A stretch of DNA of 64,000 bases from Kiritimatiellia bacterium (GTDB lineage Bacteria; Verrucomicrobiota; Kiritimatiellia; RFP12; UBA1067). The notes under the pieces were generated by a model. The model saw nothing but the letters and a program-made list of their open reading frames with translations. It searched no databases and was not told the origin of the DNA. Both the position numbers and the translations under genes were made by a program. The DNA lies in NCBI GenBank assembly GCA_017405115.1, contig JAFRBA010000067.1, positions 62,001 to 126,000 of the forward strand. Reading direction: 5' to 3'. Below are positions 7,568-15,825 of the stretch, in pieces (position 1 is the first letter of the stretch; each line of letters begins with the position of its first letter).

Positions 7568-9211
7568 TTACCATATCCTGTAGAGGTGGAAGTCGTCTGC
7601 ATGAAGGACGTTGATGTCGGACGTGACGCGACTACCGATGATCTCCACGAATTCGTCAGTTCCCTCCGGCACGGTCACCACCGCACGTCCCCTTCGCCAT
7701 CCGTGCGCATCGGCATCGCCGAAGACGAATCCCACGTCCTCCATTCCACGCTGCCATTCGCCACGCAGCTTGAAACGTATCTCCGCCTTGACCGCCTCGC
7801 CCTTGACGGACACTTCGGCGACGTAAACCTCCCCAGGCGAAACCTTTGACCAGTTCAGGAGAAACACGCCGGTTTTCGTCCCCTTTACGGCAAGCGACGG
7901 ACTGCTGCCGCAGCCCTCGCCCTTGTCGAGAAAGAACTCCGCGTTTGCATCCCTGCCGGACTTCCATGACGAATACGGCTTCGGGAACGGTCGATTCCCG
8001 TCTTCCATGCACTCGGGATTGGGAACCAAATCCACAAGTTCGCCGTTGCGCTTCAGCTCCGCCATGCGGCGCGCCGTTCCACCATCGCGGTCCTTGCAGC
8101 CCAGCATTACGGTGTCCAGTCCTGATATCGCCTCGCTCCACGTCTTGTCGCGCCGGTTGACGCGTTCGTCGAGCCGTATTCCGTCCCAATGCGCCGTGAC
8201 GTTGCGTTCCCCCCAGAACCACACGTACTCCGTCGCTAGTTCTGTGGCATCGCGCAGATTGCGACGGAAGTGCCGCGTCCGCGAGCCGTTCTCCGGGCCG
8301 AAGAACCACGGTCCGCTCTCGTTCACGTAGGCGTCAAGATAGAATCCGAACGAAACCTGCGACTGCCGCAGATAACGCGCCCTGTTCTCCGGAGAGAGAA
8401 GCTGCGGACATATTTCCCTCTGGTTGAAATACGATTTGTGATATCCGCGCAACCTGGCTTCGTAGCTGTAGGAATGTTCGTCGCCGTCTATAATCACCGC
8501 CTCGGGCGGTAGAACGTCCATGATTCCGTCGAAGAATGCCGGCCAGAGATCCCCCTTCGACTTCATGAGGGCCTTTGGGTCGGCGCAGGTGAAATAGTCG
8601 CGGTCAATCGTAAGCGCCCAGCAGAACAACAGCCTGACATCTGGCCTTTCCCTGAAAAGCGCCCCGAAGACCTGCGCCCCGCGTTTGCGGGCCAGCCCCA
8701 CAAGCTCCTTCCATTCCGGATCTTCGGGAAGTCTGTAGTACTGCGACTGCTTGTGGTAGTCTTCGGGGTCGCACCAAAAACCCTTTATGCCCGACTCGCG
8801 CGATATCCATCCCAGAACCGCCATGGAGTTTTCAAGATTCGCCCATCCCGCGTCGTCAGTCCAAGACAGCCTCTTTTCCGGCGCACCGAACCCCACGAAG
8901 AACGACTCCGACAACCCCTTTGTCTTTGCAATGCGTCTCAACGCCGGTAGCTGCGGAGCGAAAGGCTCGCGCTCCCACTTCTCCCCCTTGGACACGAACC
9001 TGAGAAGCCTTCCATTGGAATTAGTGGCGAAGAGGTATATTCCAACGCCGTCTATGGCCTTGCCGCGCAACTTCTCGGCATTGGCAAGAAGCTGTTCGGG
9101 GGTGACGTTGCGGAACTCCCACCCGAATGAAATGTATTTCATGTCTGCAAACGCGCTGTACAAGGCGGACACGTAAAAGAAGGTCGTGCAAAGAAATAAA
9201 TTCTTGCTCAT
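7568..9211 (-). CDS. Putative secreted glycosidase-like protein with C-terminal carbohydrate-binding-like domain
   Basis: The product has 547 residues. Residues 1-22 (MSKNLFLCTTFFYVSALYSA and following) are a signal peptide. Residues ~25-390 look like a TIM-barrel hydrolase, with acidic motifs such as KGFWCDPEDYH and AVIIDGDEHSYSYEARL that could hold catalytic carboxylates. Residues ~400-545 form a beta-sandwich ending DDFHLYRIW, as in CBM4/9-like modules. I do not recognise the GH family. The ATG at 9211 has an AAAGGAA Shine-Dalgarno site and opens the signal peptide; the longer frame runs into the upstream gene. It is the last gene of the 11776-7568 operon, 14 nt after the MBL gene. Confidence 0.62.
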   Translation of the reverse strand: MSKNLFLCTTFFYVSALYSAFADMKYISFGWEFRNVTPEQLLANAEKLRGKAIDGVGIYLFATNSNGRLLRFVSKGEKWEREPFAPQLPALRRIAKTKGLSESFFVGFGAPEKRLSWTDDAGWANLENSMAVLGWISRESGIKGFWCDPEDYHKQSQYYRLPEDPEWKELVGLARKRGAQVFGALFRERPDVRLLFCWALTIDRDYFTCADPKALMKSKGDLWPAFFDGIMDVLPPEAVIIDGDEHSYSYEARLRGYHKSYFNQREICPQLLSPENRARYLRQSQVSFGFYLDAYVNESGPWFFGPENGSRTRHFRRNLRDATELATEYVWFWGERNVTAHWDGIRLDERVNRRDKTWSEAISGLDTVMLGCKDRDGGTARRMAELKRNGELVDLVPNPECMEDGNRPFPKPYSSWKSGRDANAEFFLDKGEGCGSSPSLAVKGTKTGVFLLNWSKVSPGEVYVAEVSVKGEAVKAEIRFKLRGEWQRGMEDVGFVFGDADAHGWRRGRAVVTVPEGTDEFVEIIGSRVTSDINVLHADDFHLYRIW

Positions 9212-9225
9212 CGGTGAAGTTCCTT

Positions 9226-10218
9226 TCAGACAAACAAATAGTCTTTTGTCAACACGTAGTTCTTCTTTACACCAAGGTCCTGCATCCAGCATTTCACATA
9301 GTTCGTTCGCCACGGGCCAGAACCGCATGTACCTTTCCCGGCCCGGTTCTCCCACAGCCAAGACGGCGTCGGCCATATCGCCGCCTCCGGCGCAACCGCC
9401 GCATAGAAGTCTTTGTCGACTCCGTTCTGCCCGTGGTGCGCGAGAAACACGATGTCGTGCTTCAGGCGGGGGCCGATCTTCTTCAATGCGTCCTGCCCGC
9501 CCGCTATACCAAGGTCCCCGGTTTCAAGCCACGTCTTGCCTCCTGCCCTCACGGAAATCATCACGGACGAGTTGTTGATCTGGTTTTTCTTTATGAGGAA
9601 CGGCTCGTTGAGTATCTCGAACGACCAGCTGCCGAAATTGACAACGCGCCCCGGCGAACAATCGCCCCGCTTCACGTTCTTTAGACGGCTGCCCAGCACT
9701 TCGCCATAGAATCTTTCCAGATAGGGCTTCGACTCCGGCTCGTTTTCTTCCATCCACTTGCGGTCGGGGAAGTTGAATATCAGCTCCCCTATCGTCACGC
9801 CGTAGAAGTCGGGCCTTTCGCACATCGTGACAAGTGCGCCGTAGTGGTCTTCATGGGCATGGGTAAGAAACCAGTAGTCGACATGCCCGCCCAGCTTGCG
9901 AAGGAACTCGCCAAGAAACTTGCCGTCCCCTCCGCCAAATCTCAGGAACCCGCCGTCAACTACAAGGATATTCCCCTCTGGCGAAACGAACACGGTGGAG
10001 AGCGAAATGTGGTCCATGCGGCTGGAAAGCGCGTAGACCTGCCCGCCGCCCGACAGCATCTTGACAGTCTGGAGATCCTTGTACTTCACGTCAGGCAAAG
10101 CCTTTGCAAGGCCGCAGCCATTCGACTTGCCACCCTCGCCCAAAGCCGCACCGACTGCCAGCGCAGCACCGCTGGCCAGAAAGCTCTTTCTCGTAACCAT
10201 CGTCTGTCGTCTGATCAT
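9226..10218 (-). CDS. Exported metallo-beta-lactamase-fold hydrolase
   Basis: The product has 330 residues. The N-terminus (TRKSFLASGAALAVGAALG) resembles a twin-arginine signal with RK in place of RR. The MBL domain (~60-320) carries THAHEDH (HxHxDH) and later metal-ligand candidates ETGDLG and LAHHGQNG, similar to ComEC-type MBL proteins. It is probably a Zn-dependent hydrolase acting outside the cytoplasm; the substrate is unknown. The first ATG (10218) directly follows the stop of the SUMF1 gene (TAGATG). An internal ATG at 10200 would start at MVTRKSF and keep the Tat-like signal. Confidence 0.8.
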   Translation of the reverse strand: MIRRQTMVTRKSFLASGAALAVGAALGEGGKSNGCGLAKALPDVKYKDLQTVKMLSGGGQVYALSSRMDHISLSTVFVSPEGNILVVDGGFLRFGGGDGKFLGEFLRKLGGHVDYWFLTHAHEDHYGALVTMCERPDFYGVTIGELIFNFPDRKWMEENEPESKPYLERFYGEVLGSRLKNVKRGDCSPGRVVNFGSWSFEILNEPFLIKKNQINNSSVMISVRAGGKTWLETGDLGIAGGQDALKKIGPRLKHDIVFLAHHGQNGVDKDFYAAVAPEAAIWPTPSWLWENRAGKGTCGSGPWRTNYVKCWMQDLGVKKNYVLTKDYLFV

Positions 10219-11514
10219 CTACCAAACAAGCTGGACAGGGCAGCACAAACGGTATGTGAGGTCTGAGCTCTGATTTGCGTTGAGGTTGGCGGCCTTGCTT
10301 ACGATAGTGGCATTTCTACATGCTGACGCCCTGCTGTAATAGCAACCTCCACGATAGACGCGCTTGCCGTCAGCGTTAGACGACGCGCCAACCGGCTCGA
10401 TGTTGTCTGATGCGTCATAGGAAGAGGAAAACCAGTCAAGGCATACTTCGAACACATTGCCGAGCATGTCGTAAAGACCCCAGTCGTTCGGCAGTTTTTG
10501 GCCAATCAAGTGAATCATGTTTCCAGAAGTGTTTCCTGGACTCGAGGCACCATACCAAAGATATGGAGCCAGCGATGAATAACAAATCGCATTGTCAGTC
10601 GCAGGCATGTCCTCGCCACAGCAAAACGCAGTTCCAGAGCCGGCACGGCATGCGTACTCCCACTGCGCGGACGTTGGCAGGTCGAAGTCAATGCCCGTCT
10701 TTGCACGCCACTTGTCGATAAGGCTGTTGGACTTGACCGCGTGCCCGGTCGACGGCCAGTTTATGCCATCGGCCACAGCACCACGCAGGTAATTGTAATT
10801 CGTGCTGTTCACGACCATCGTATCATTGGTTCTGACGGCTGCTGCAGCAGTGTTTTCGCCCGTAGCCGTCACCTGTTGCCCTTGCGAGACGGAGTAGATG
10901 GCCATGAAGTAGTCGTTTGTGAAAGTTATGTCGCGCTGGTCTTCGCGCCCGTCTTTATCTCGTCCGGCCTCGGTTGACGGCGACCCCATCTTCCATGTCA
11001 CACCAGCCGCCGGTATGCGCCGCATGACGATCTTGTTCTTGAGATAGACCTCGCGATTGGCCAGGCCACCGTCCGGCAAAGCCTTCTCCGAAACATAGTA
11101 TCGCGGTTCGGCATGATCCGTCGTCAAATCCACTACCATGTAGTTTGGCGGCCGTCCCTTGTCCCAGCCCTTGACTATGACCGAAACCTCTCCGTTGCGG
11201 AACACGTGGCCCGGCCAGTCCTTGTCGGCCTCCCAGAAGATAAGCTTGTTATTGCCGGGCTGGACGACCCTGTTCACGTCGCCGCGAACCGTCGTGAAGT
11301 TCTCCTCGCCGATGGACACCCCGTTCGTCAGGATGTCGACCGTAACTATCGCCGGAGCCTCCTGGAGCTCGTACGATATGCTTACCAGCCGACTGTTCTT
11401 ATTCTGGTTGAACATCACGCTCTCCTGCGGAATAACAGGCATGTCAGCGTACAGCCCAAGCGAGACCGCACATCCAGTCAGCACCGCAATTGCGTTGATT
11501 TTCTTCATTGTCAT
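10219..11514 (-). CDS. SUMF1/FGE-sulfatase-domain protein, secreted
   Basis: The product has 431 residues: a signal peptide (~1-23), a beta-sandwich N-terminal domain (~35-125) and a formylglycine-generating-enzyme-like domain (~160-430). FGE-fold landmarks are FDLPTSAQWEYACRAG, DWGLYDMLGNVFEVCLDW and RGGCYYSRASACRN. In true FGE two active-site cysteines follow RGG; here the first position is Ser and only the second Cys remains, and no sulfatase gene lies nearby. A non-oxidase role, such as a binding scaffold, is therefore more likely than sulfatase activation. The start at 11514 follows a GGAAAGGAAAC ribosome site. It is the second gene of its operon. Confidence 0.83.
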   Translation of the reverse strand: MTMKKINAIAVLTGCAVSLGLYADMPVIPQESVMFNQNKNSRLVSISYELQEAPAIVTVDILTNGVSIGEENFTTVRGDVNRVVQPGNNKLIFWEADKDWPGHVFRNGEVSVIVKGWDKGRPPNYMVVDLTTDHAEPRYYVSEKALPDGGLANREVYLKNKIVMRRIPAAGVTWKMGSPSTEAGRDKDGREDQRDITFTNDYFMAIYSVSQGQQVTATGENTAAAAVRTNDTMVVNSTNYNYLRGAVADGINWPSTGHAVKSNSLIDKWRAKTGIDFDLPTSAQWEYACRAGSGTAFCCGEDMPATDNAICYSSLAPYLWYGASSPGNTSGNMIHLIGQKLPNDWGLYDMLGNVFEVCLDWFSSSYDASDNIEPVGASSNADGKRVYRGGCYYSRASACRNATIVSKAANLNANQSSDLTYRLCCPVQLVW

Positions 11515-11545
11515 GTTTCCTTTCCTAATGCAGGTTGGAGGGAGT

Positions 11546-11776
11546 TTATCTAAAAGTGATTATGTAGCCATGCACAGCGTCTGTGCGAAGGTTCAACCGA
11601 TCCAAACGGACTTGCGGTGGCGGACGCGTATCGAGTTCGGAGTTGATGGCGATCGCGATGCTGGTCACAAGCGCCGTTCGATTCGTTGAGCCGGACACGA
11701 TGCAACTGTTCGCCGCCGCATCTGCAGCTATCGCAACGAGCAACGCTCCGCCCATCATTACAAGTAGTTTCTTCAT
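11546..11776 (-). CDS. Small secreted protein (76 aa)
   Basis: A clear signal peptide (MKKLLVMMGGALLVAIAADA) is followed by ~55 residues with one Cys and a PPP stretch. It has an AGGGGA-type ribosome site and its own promoter (TGCTATAAT, 11807-11815). It is the first gene of the operon with the SUMF1, MBL and glycosidase-like genes, 31 nt upstream of the SUMF1 gene. The function is unknown and I see no domain. It could be a truncated pilin-like or accessory peptide. Confidence 0.55.
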   Translation of the reverse strand: MKKLLVMMGGALLVAIAADAAANSCIVSGSTNRTALVTSIAIAINSELDTRPPPQVRLDRLNLRTDAVHGYIITFR

Positions 11777-11806
11777 GATTTCTGGTTCCCCTAGAATTAC
11801 AACTTC

Positions 11807-11815
11807 ATTATAGCA
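11807..11815 (-). promoter_or_regulatory. Extended -10 promoter TGCTATAAT for the 11776-7568 operon
   Basis: The hexamer lies 30 nt before the ATG at 11776, leaving room for a short leader with a ribosome site. It faces the kinase promoter at 11884. Confidence 0.65.
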
Positions 11816-11883
11816 CTCTGCGCCGCCGTCGGCAAGGTATCCGTTCGGGTGACTGTCGAATCTGCGTCATGCACCATGCGATT

Positions 11884-11892
11884 TGATATAAT
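11884..11892 (+). promoter_or_regulatory. Extended -10 promoter TGATATAAT for the first kinase/regulator pair
   Basis: It lies 10 nt before the ATG at 11903, predicting a leader of about 4 nt. No ribosome site is visible. Confidence 0.7.
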
Positions 11893-11902
11893 TACCGCCG
11901 AA

Positions 11903-13972
11903 ATGTGCAGCCATTCGAGCCTATTGGCGGCGGTCGCTCTCGCCTTGGCGACGCCACTGCCGTTGTCAGCGGCCGGACCAGTCGTTCGGACGGTCGCCGA
12001 GGCGCTTGCACTGACGGCGGAGACGTGCCCGGAGCCAAGACCGTTCGACTTCACGGGAACTGCGCTCTCCCGGGGAACGCGAATCTGGTCTTTCGCCGAC
12101 GATACCGCCGCCTGCCCAATCAGCAACAGACAGAAAGGACAGAGCAACCATCGGCGAGGCGACTACGTTCGTGTGCGCGGGGAGATGGTGGTCGCACCGG
12201 ACGAAGTGCCGGCCTTCTATGCTGACCCGCCGGAGATACTGCGCCGCGGCACGCCCCCGCCGCCGGTTGACGCAAGCGTCGCCGACATCCTCGCAGGGCG
12301 GTTCAACTATCGCTTCGTCAGAGTGAGGGGAGCCGTGGTATCGGCGATGAAGGACGAAGTGGACGCCCGCTTCTGCTGGGCGCGCCTCCGCACGGAGGAC
12401 GGCGAGCTGTTCCTACCCATGTCCGGCCGCTGGAACGACATCGAACGCCTCTGGAAACTCGTCGACGCCGAGATAGAGGTCTCGGGCCACGCCCAGCCGT
12501 CTCTTGGATGGCGGCACAACCTGCCGCCGCATCTCGTCGTGGACGATGACTCGTCGATCCACATCCGCCAGCCGCCGCCAAAGGACCCTTTCTCGGCACC
12601 GCCTTTCGACAACACGATCACGCCCCACCGCCGGCGAATCCAAGGAGAGGTCGCGGCTGTCGGGAAGAACCGGTTCTTTCTCCGCACGAAGACGGGGCGT
12701 ATAATCCCGATGTACACGTCCACGCACACGCGCCTGCCCAGGACGGGCGACCTCGTCACCGCCGCCGCCTTCGCCGCGAACGACCCTTATCGACTCAAGA
12801 TGCTGGAGGCTCTCGTGCGGGTTGACGGGCACAGCCGAGCGAAAACCGTCGCCGCCTCGCCACTCGACATCGACACGTTGTTCTCGGACGCAAACGGGAA
12901 CGAGCGAATCAACATACACTTCGACTGCAAGTTCGTTAGGATACGCGGCAAGGTTTTGCGTCCGGAGAAGCTGGACGACGCCGCCATCGGCGAACTGCAG
13001 TTGACGGATGGACGCCGGTCGGTCTCGGTCGAGATCTCGTCGCTTCACGGCGAACTCGGATCCGTCCCGGAGAACGGCAGCGACGTCGAAGTCTCCGGAC
13101 TGTGCCTCGCGGAATTCGAACAACAGGCGACATCGACGATACTGCCGCGATTCAGGCAGTTCTCACTAATCCCGTGCACGGCGGCGGACATTCGAGTGCT
13201 TTCTGGTCCGCCCTTATGGACGCCCAGGCGACTCCTCGTCGTCATTGGTGCGCTTCTCGCCGTGCTCGCGTTCATAGCCGCCTGGAACCGCGCCCTTCGC
13301 AGGGCGGTCGAGCGGCGCGGACGCGAGCTGCGGGAGGCGGAGAGAGGCAAGGACGAGGCGGAGCTACGCATCGACGAACGCACGCGGCTCGCCGTCGAAC
13401 TGCACGACTCCCTGTCGCAGACGCTGACGGGTGCGTTCTTCCAGGTCGAGGCGGCGGCGTGTGCGCTGAAGGCGGATCCGCATTCGGTCGACCGATGCCT
13501 GAACTCGGCCATGTCCACCATCCAGTCATGCCGCGAAGAGCTGAAAAACTGCCTCTGGGACCTGCGCAACAACGCACTCGACGAGACCAATGCGGAATCG
13601 GCCGTAAGGCGGGTCGTCGGGCCGCACCTCGGCAAGGCGTCGCTGTCGCTGCACGTCGCCCTGCCGAGGTCGGAGATATCGGACAACACGTTTCATGCCA
13701 TACTGCGCATCCTGCGGGAGCTCGTGTCCAACGCTGTCCGCCACGGCCACGCCGGGAACATCGACGTGTCGGCGGGGGTCGACAACGGCGTCATCCACCT
13801 CGTCGTCTCGGACGACGGGCGCGGATTCGATCCGAAGAGCCGTCCCGGCACGGAGGAGGGCCACTTCGGGCTCCAGGGGATCTGCGACCGGCTGAAGGGG
13901 ATGAACGGCACAATGAAGGTCGTGAGCGCGCCAGGGGCTGGCACGAGAGTCGAAATCACCGCCGAGCTCTGA
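11903..13972 (+). CDS. NarL/UhpB-type sensor histidine kinase with unrecognised periplasmic sensor
   Basis: The product has 689 residues: a signal peptide (~1-24), then a periplasmic region (~25-435) of repeated OB-fold-like units (RFNYRFVRVRGAVV, then IHFDCKFVRIRGKVL). One membrane helix follows (LLVVIGALLAVLAFIAAW, ~435). The cytoplasmic part has a HisKA_3 dimerisation domain with phospho-acceptor His in RLAVELHDSLSQTLTGAF (~500) and an HATPase_c domain (SNAVRHGH, DDGRGFD, GHFGLQGI, GAGTRVEI). It should phosphorylate the LuxR-type regulator 13 nt downstream. It is divergent from the SUMF1/MBL operon, the likely target. The ligand is unknown; the sensor matches no domain I can name. Confidence 0.87.
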   Translation: MCSHSSLLAAVALALATPLPLSAAGPVVRTVAEALALTAETCPEPRPFDFTGTALSRGTRIWSFADDTAACPISNRQKGQSNHRRGDYVRVRGEMVVAPDEVPAFYADPPEILRRGTPPPPVDASVADILAGRFNYRFVRVRGAVVSAMKDEVDARFCWARLRTEDGELFLPMSGRWNDIERLWKLVDAEIEVSGHAQPSLGWRHNLPPHLVVDDDSSIHIRQPPPKDPFSAPPFDNTITPHRRRIQGEVAAVGKNRFFLRTKTGRIIPMYTSTHTRLPRTGDLVTAAAFAANDPYRLKMLEALVRVDGHSRAKTVAASPLDIDTLFSDANGNERINIHFDCKFVRIRGKVLRPEKLDDAAIGELQLTDGRRSVSVEISSLHGELGSVPENGSDVEVSGLCLAEFEQQATSTILPRFRQFSLIPCTAADIRVLSGPPLWTPRRLLVVIGALLAVLAFIAAWNRALRRAVERRGRELREAERGKDEAELRIDERTRLAVELHDSLSQTLTGAFFQVEAAACALKADPHSVDRCLNSAMSTIQSCREELKNCLWDLRNNALDETNAESAVRRVVGPHLGKASLSLHVALPRSEISDNTFHAILRILRELVSNAVRHGHAGNIDVSAGVDNGVIHLVVSDDGRGFDPKSRPGTEEGHFGLQGICDRLKGMNGTMKVVSAPGAGTRVEITAEL

Positions 13973-13985
13973 AAGGAACAAATAA

Positions 13986-14609
13986 ATGCCGCAGGAGACG
14001 AAGATACTGATCGCGGACGACCACACGATCGTGCGCACCGGGCTCAAGACGATTCTGGGCTATCAGAAGGGGTTCAGAGTAATCGGCGAGGCCGAAAACG
14101 GGGAAGAGGCCGTCGCTGCCGTCCGGCGTCTTCAACCCGACGTGGTGGTGATGGACCTCGTGATGCCCATCATGGACGGCATCAGGGCGACAGAGGAGAT
14201 CGCAAGGGAATGTCCCGCCACGAAAGTCATCATCCTCACCACCTTCACGCAGTCTGAGGGAATCGCGACCGCGTTGTCCGCAGGCGCGGTCGGCGCACTG
14301 ACCAAGACGGCAACCAGCGCGGAGCTCTCCGCCGCGATTCGCGCCGCCATGCGTGGGGAGCGTTTTGTCGCGGACGAGATCCAGCAGATGCTGGACGAGG
14401 AGCCGCCACTGCCTATGCTGACCGAAAAGCAGCTCGACATACTTCGCTCCGTCACGCGCGGACTGACGAACGAGGACATCGGGCGGCAGTTCGGCATCTC
14501 GCCGAACAGCGTGAAGAAGCAGCTTAAGTCGATCTTCGCCAAGCTAGGCGTCGCGACCCGCGCGGAGGCCGTCGCCATCGCCATGCGCAAGCATATGCTG
14601 AAAGTGTGA
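13986..14609 (+). CDS. LuxR/NarL-family response regulator
   Basis: The product has 207 residues. The receiver domain (~1-120) has acidic pocket IADDHTIVRTG, phospho-acceptor Asp in DVVVMDLVMPIMDG and Lys in LTKTATS. The C-terminal HTH (~140-205) contains LTEKQLDILRSVTRGLTNEDIGRQFGISPNSVKKQLKSIF, written here as its two halves LTEKQLDILRSVTRG and ISPNSVKKQLKSIF. Ribosome site AAAGGAA precedes the ATG. It is a paralogue of the regulator at 35337. Confidence 0.92.
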   Translation: MPQETKILIADDHTIVRTGLKTILGYQKGFRVIGEAENGEEAVAAVRRLQPDVVVMDLVMPIMDGIRATEEIARECPATKVIILTTFTQSEGIATALSAGAVGALTKTATSAELSAAIRAAMRGERFVADEIQQMLDEEPPLPMLTEKQLDILRSVTRGLTNEDIGRQFGISPNSVKKQLKSIFAKLGVATRAEAVAIAMRKHMLKV

Positions 14610-14615
14610 CCGTCG

Positions 14616-14643
14616 CCTGTCTAGACGTCCTTCGGACGCGTCT
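14616..14643. terminator. Hairpin between convergent genes
   Basis: GTCCTTCGGAC with an outer AGAC/GTCT arm lies between the response regulator and the exonuclease gene. The T-tract is weak on both strands, so efficiency is uncertain. Confidence 0.4.
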
Positions 14644-14647
14644 TGCC

Positions 14648-15121
14648 TTACGGCGCAAGCAGAAGCGCTAGGCGTGCACAGGCGACCGCGTCATATAGGC
14701 CGTCATGCCATGTGCGACCCTCGATCTCCGGCACTATACCGAACATCCCGCAGAGTTCGCCCAGCGAATAGCCGGGAAGGCGCGGATAGCGCGCCTTCGC
14801 CAGGCGCAGCGTGTCCGTCCACGGCCCCCACGGCGTTAAAGGCGCGACTCTCGTGAGGATGGTCCGCTCGCAAGCGATATTGTGCGCAACTAGCCGCGAG
14901 CCCATGAGCGCGGGCGCCCAGACCTCGAACGATCCCTGAAGGGTGCCAAGCGCGTCCGCCTCGTGTGCGCGCTCTGGCGCGCCCTCGACGTCGAAGAAGA
15001 ACTCGCGCGTCTCCACCACCTCGCCGCCGCGCACAACAGCGATTCCGAGCTGCCAGGGCTCGTTGCTGCCGCCGCCCTCGTAGCCGGTCGTCTCGAAGTC
15101 CAAAGCGACGAAGTCCTCCAT
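14648..15121 (-). CDS. DEDDh-family 3'-5' exonuclease (DnaQ/epsilon-like)
   Basis: The product has 157 residues, a single exonuclease domain. Exo I is ALDFETTG (the D-x-E pair), Exo II is around LVAHNIACER, and Exo III is RTWHDGLYDAVACA, with the H and D of the DEDDh class. It should remove 3' nucleotides from DNA or RNA with two Mg ions, in the cytoplasm. The ATG shares one base with the stop of the DHPS gene (TGATG), so the two are translationally coupled. It is the last gene of the 20752-14648 operon. Whether it is a polymerase proofreading subunit or an oligoribonuclease-like repair enzyme cannot be told. Confidence 0.85.
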   Translation of the reverse strand: MEDFVALDFETTGYEGGGSNEPWQLGIAVVRGGEVVETREFFFDVEGAPERAHEADALGTLQGSFEVWAPALMGSRLVAHNIACERTILTRVAPLTPWGPWTDTLRLAKARYPRLPGYSLGELCGMFGIVPEIEGRTWHDGLYDAVACARLALLLAP

Positions 15122-15825
15122 CAGCCCTCCAGCGCCTCCATGACGCGCAGTGCCTGCACCGTCTCCCGGACGTCGTGGACACGCACGACCGACGCGCCGT
15201 GCTGCGCACACCAGAGGGCTATGGCCAAGTTGCCGCCGACGTTCTTGCCCGTCACCTTCTCGCCAGTGAGCTTCTTCACGATCCTCTTGCGGCTCGCCCC
15301 CACCAGCACCCTTCCCTTCTTGGCCAGCTCGGGCACCGCCCGAAGCAGGGCAAGATCCTCCTCGCGGGTGGTGCCGAACCCTATCATCGGGTCAAGATAT
15401 ATGGGGACAGTCCCCGCATCGCTGGGGACTGTCCCCAACGATGCCGATGGAATTACTAGCTCTGCGCCGCTTTTTGCGCAAATATCGAACATGGCCGGCA
15501 CAGGCTCGGCAAAAACGCAGTTGATTATTCTCGCGCCGAGCGCCACGGCACGCTCGGCCGTTTCGGGGTGGTAGGTGTCCACAGAAACGGGGACAGTCCC
15601 CCCCGCGACAGCCGAAATCACAGGCTCCAGCCGCCGCCATTCCTCCTCCCAGCCGAGGGGCGTCGCCCCGGGACGCGTAGACTCGCCTCCGAGGTCGATT
15701 ATGTCAGCGCCCTCCTCGACGATGTTGTGCACGCGGCGGATTGCCTCCTCGGGGCGAAAGTACCTGCCGCCGTCCGAGAAGGAGTCCGGCGTGACGTTGA
15801 CGATTCCCATCACTTTGCATTTCAT
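15121..15825 (-). CDS. folP: Dihydropteroate synthase, shortened and carrying palindromic inserts
   Basis: The product has 234 residues. DHPS joins pterin pyrophosphate and p-aminobenzoate in folate synthesis. Key motifs are NVTPDSFSDGG (~10-20), DLGGESTRPGA (~47), SVDTYHP, RIIN, LDPMIGFG, GASRKRIV and RVHDVRET; the pterin-site Asp/Asn/Asp/Lys and Arg/His are all present. The segment between the Asn of RIIN and the Asp of LDP has ~43 residues versus ~70 in E. coli. It carries two GTVP peptides (~130-141) encoded by the inverted repeat 15403-15436. A third copy encodes GTVPV (~75-79). The start overlaps the rnhB stop (ATGA). Confidence 0.9.
   Translation of the reverse strand: MKCKVMGIVNVTPDSFSDGGRYFRPEEAIRRVHNIVEEGADIIDLGGESTRPGATPLGWEEEWRRLEPVISAVAGGTVPVSVDTYHPETAERAVALGARIINCVFAEPVPAMFDICAKSGAELVIPSASLGTVPSDAGTVPIYLDPMIGFGTTREEDLALLRAVPELAKKGRVLVGASRKRIVKKLTGEKVTGKNVGGNLAIALWCAQHGASVVRVHDVRETVQALRVMEALEG
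15403..15436. repeat. Perfect inverted repeat GGGGACAGTCCCC / GGGGACTGTCCCC inside folP
   Basis: Two 13-bp arms (15403-15415 and 15424-15436) are exact reverse complements, separated by 8 bp, and each arm is itself a near-palindrome. In frame they encode GTVP...GTVP. Confidence 0.9.
15589..15601. repeat. Third copy of GGGGACAGTCCCC inside folP
   Basis: The same 13-bp palindrome lies 153 bp from the pair at 15403-15436, again in the frame that encodes GTVP. Confidence 0.85.

Noticed and set aside
10219..11514. True formylglycine-generating enzyme
   Set aside because: The first of the two active-site cysteines is Ser and no sulfatase gene is in the window.
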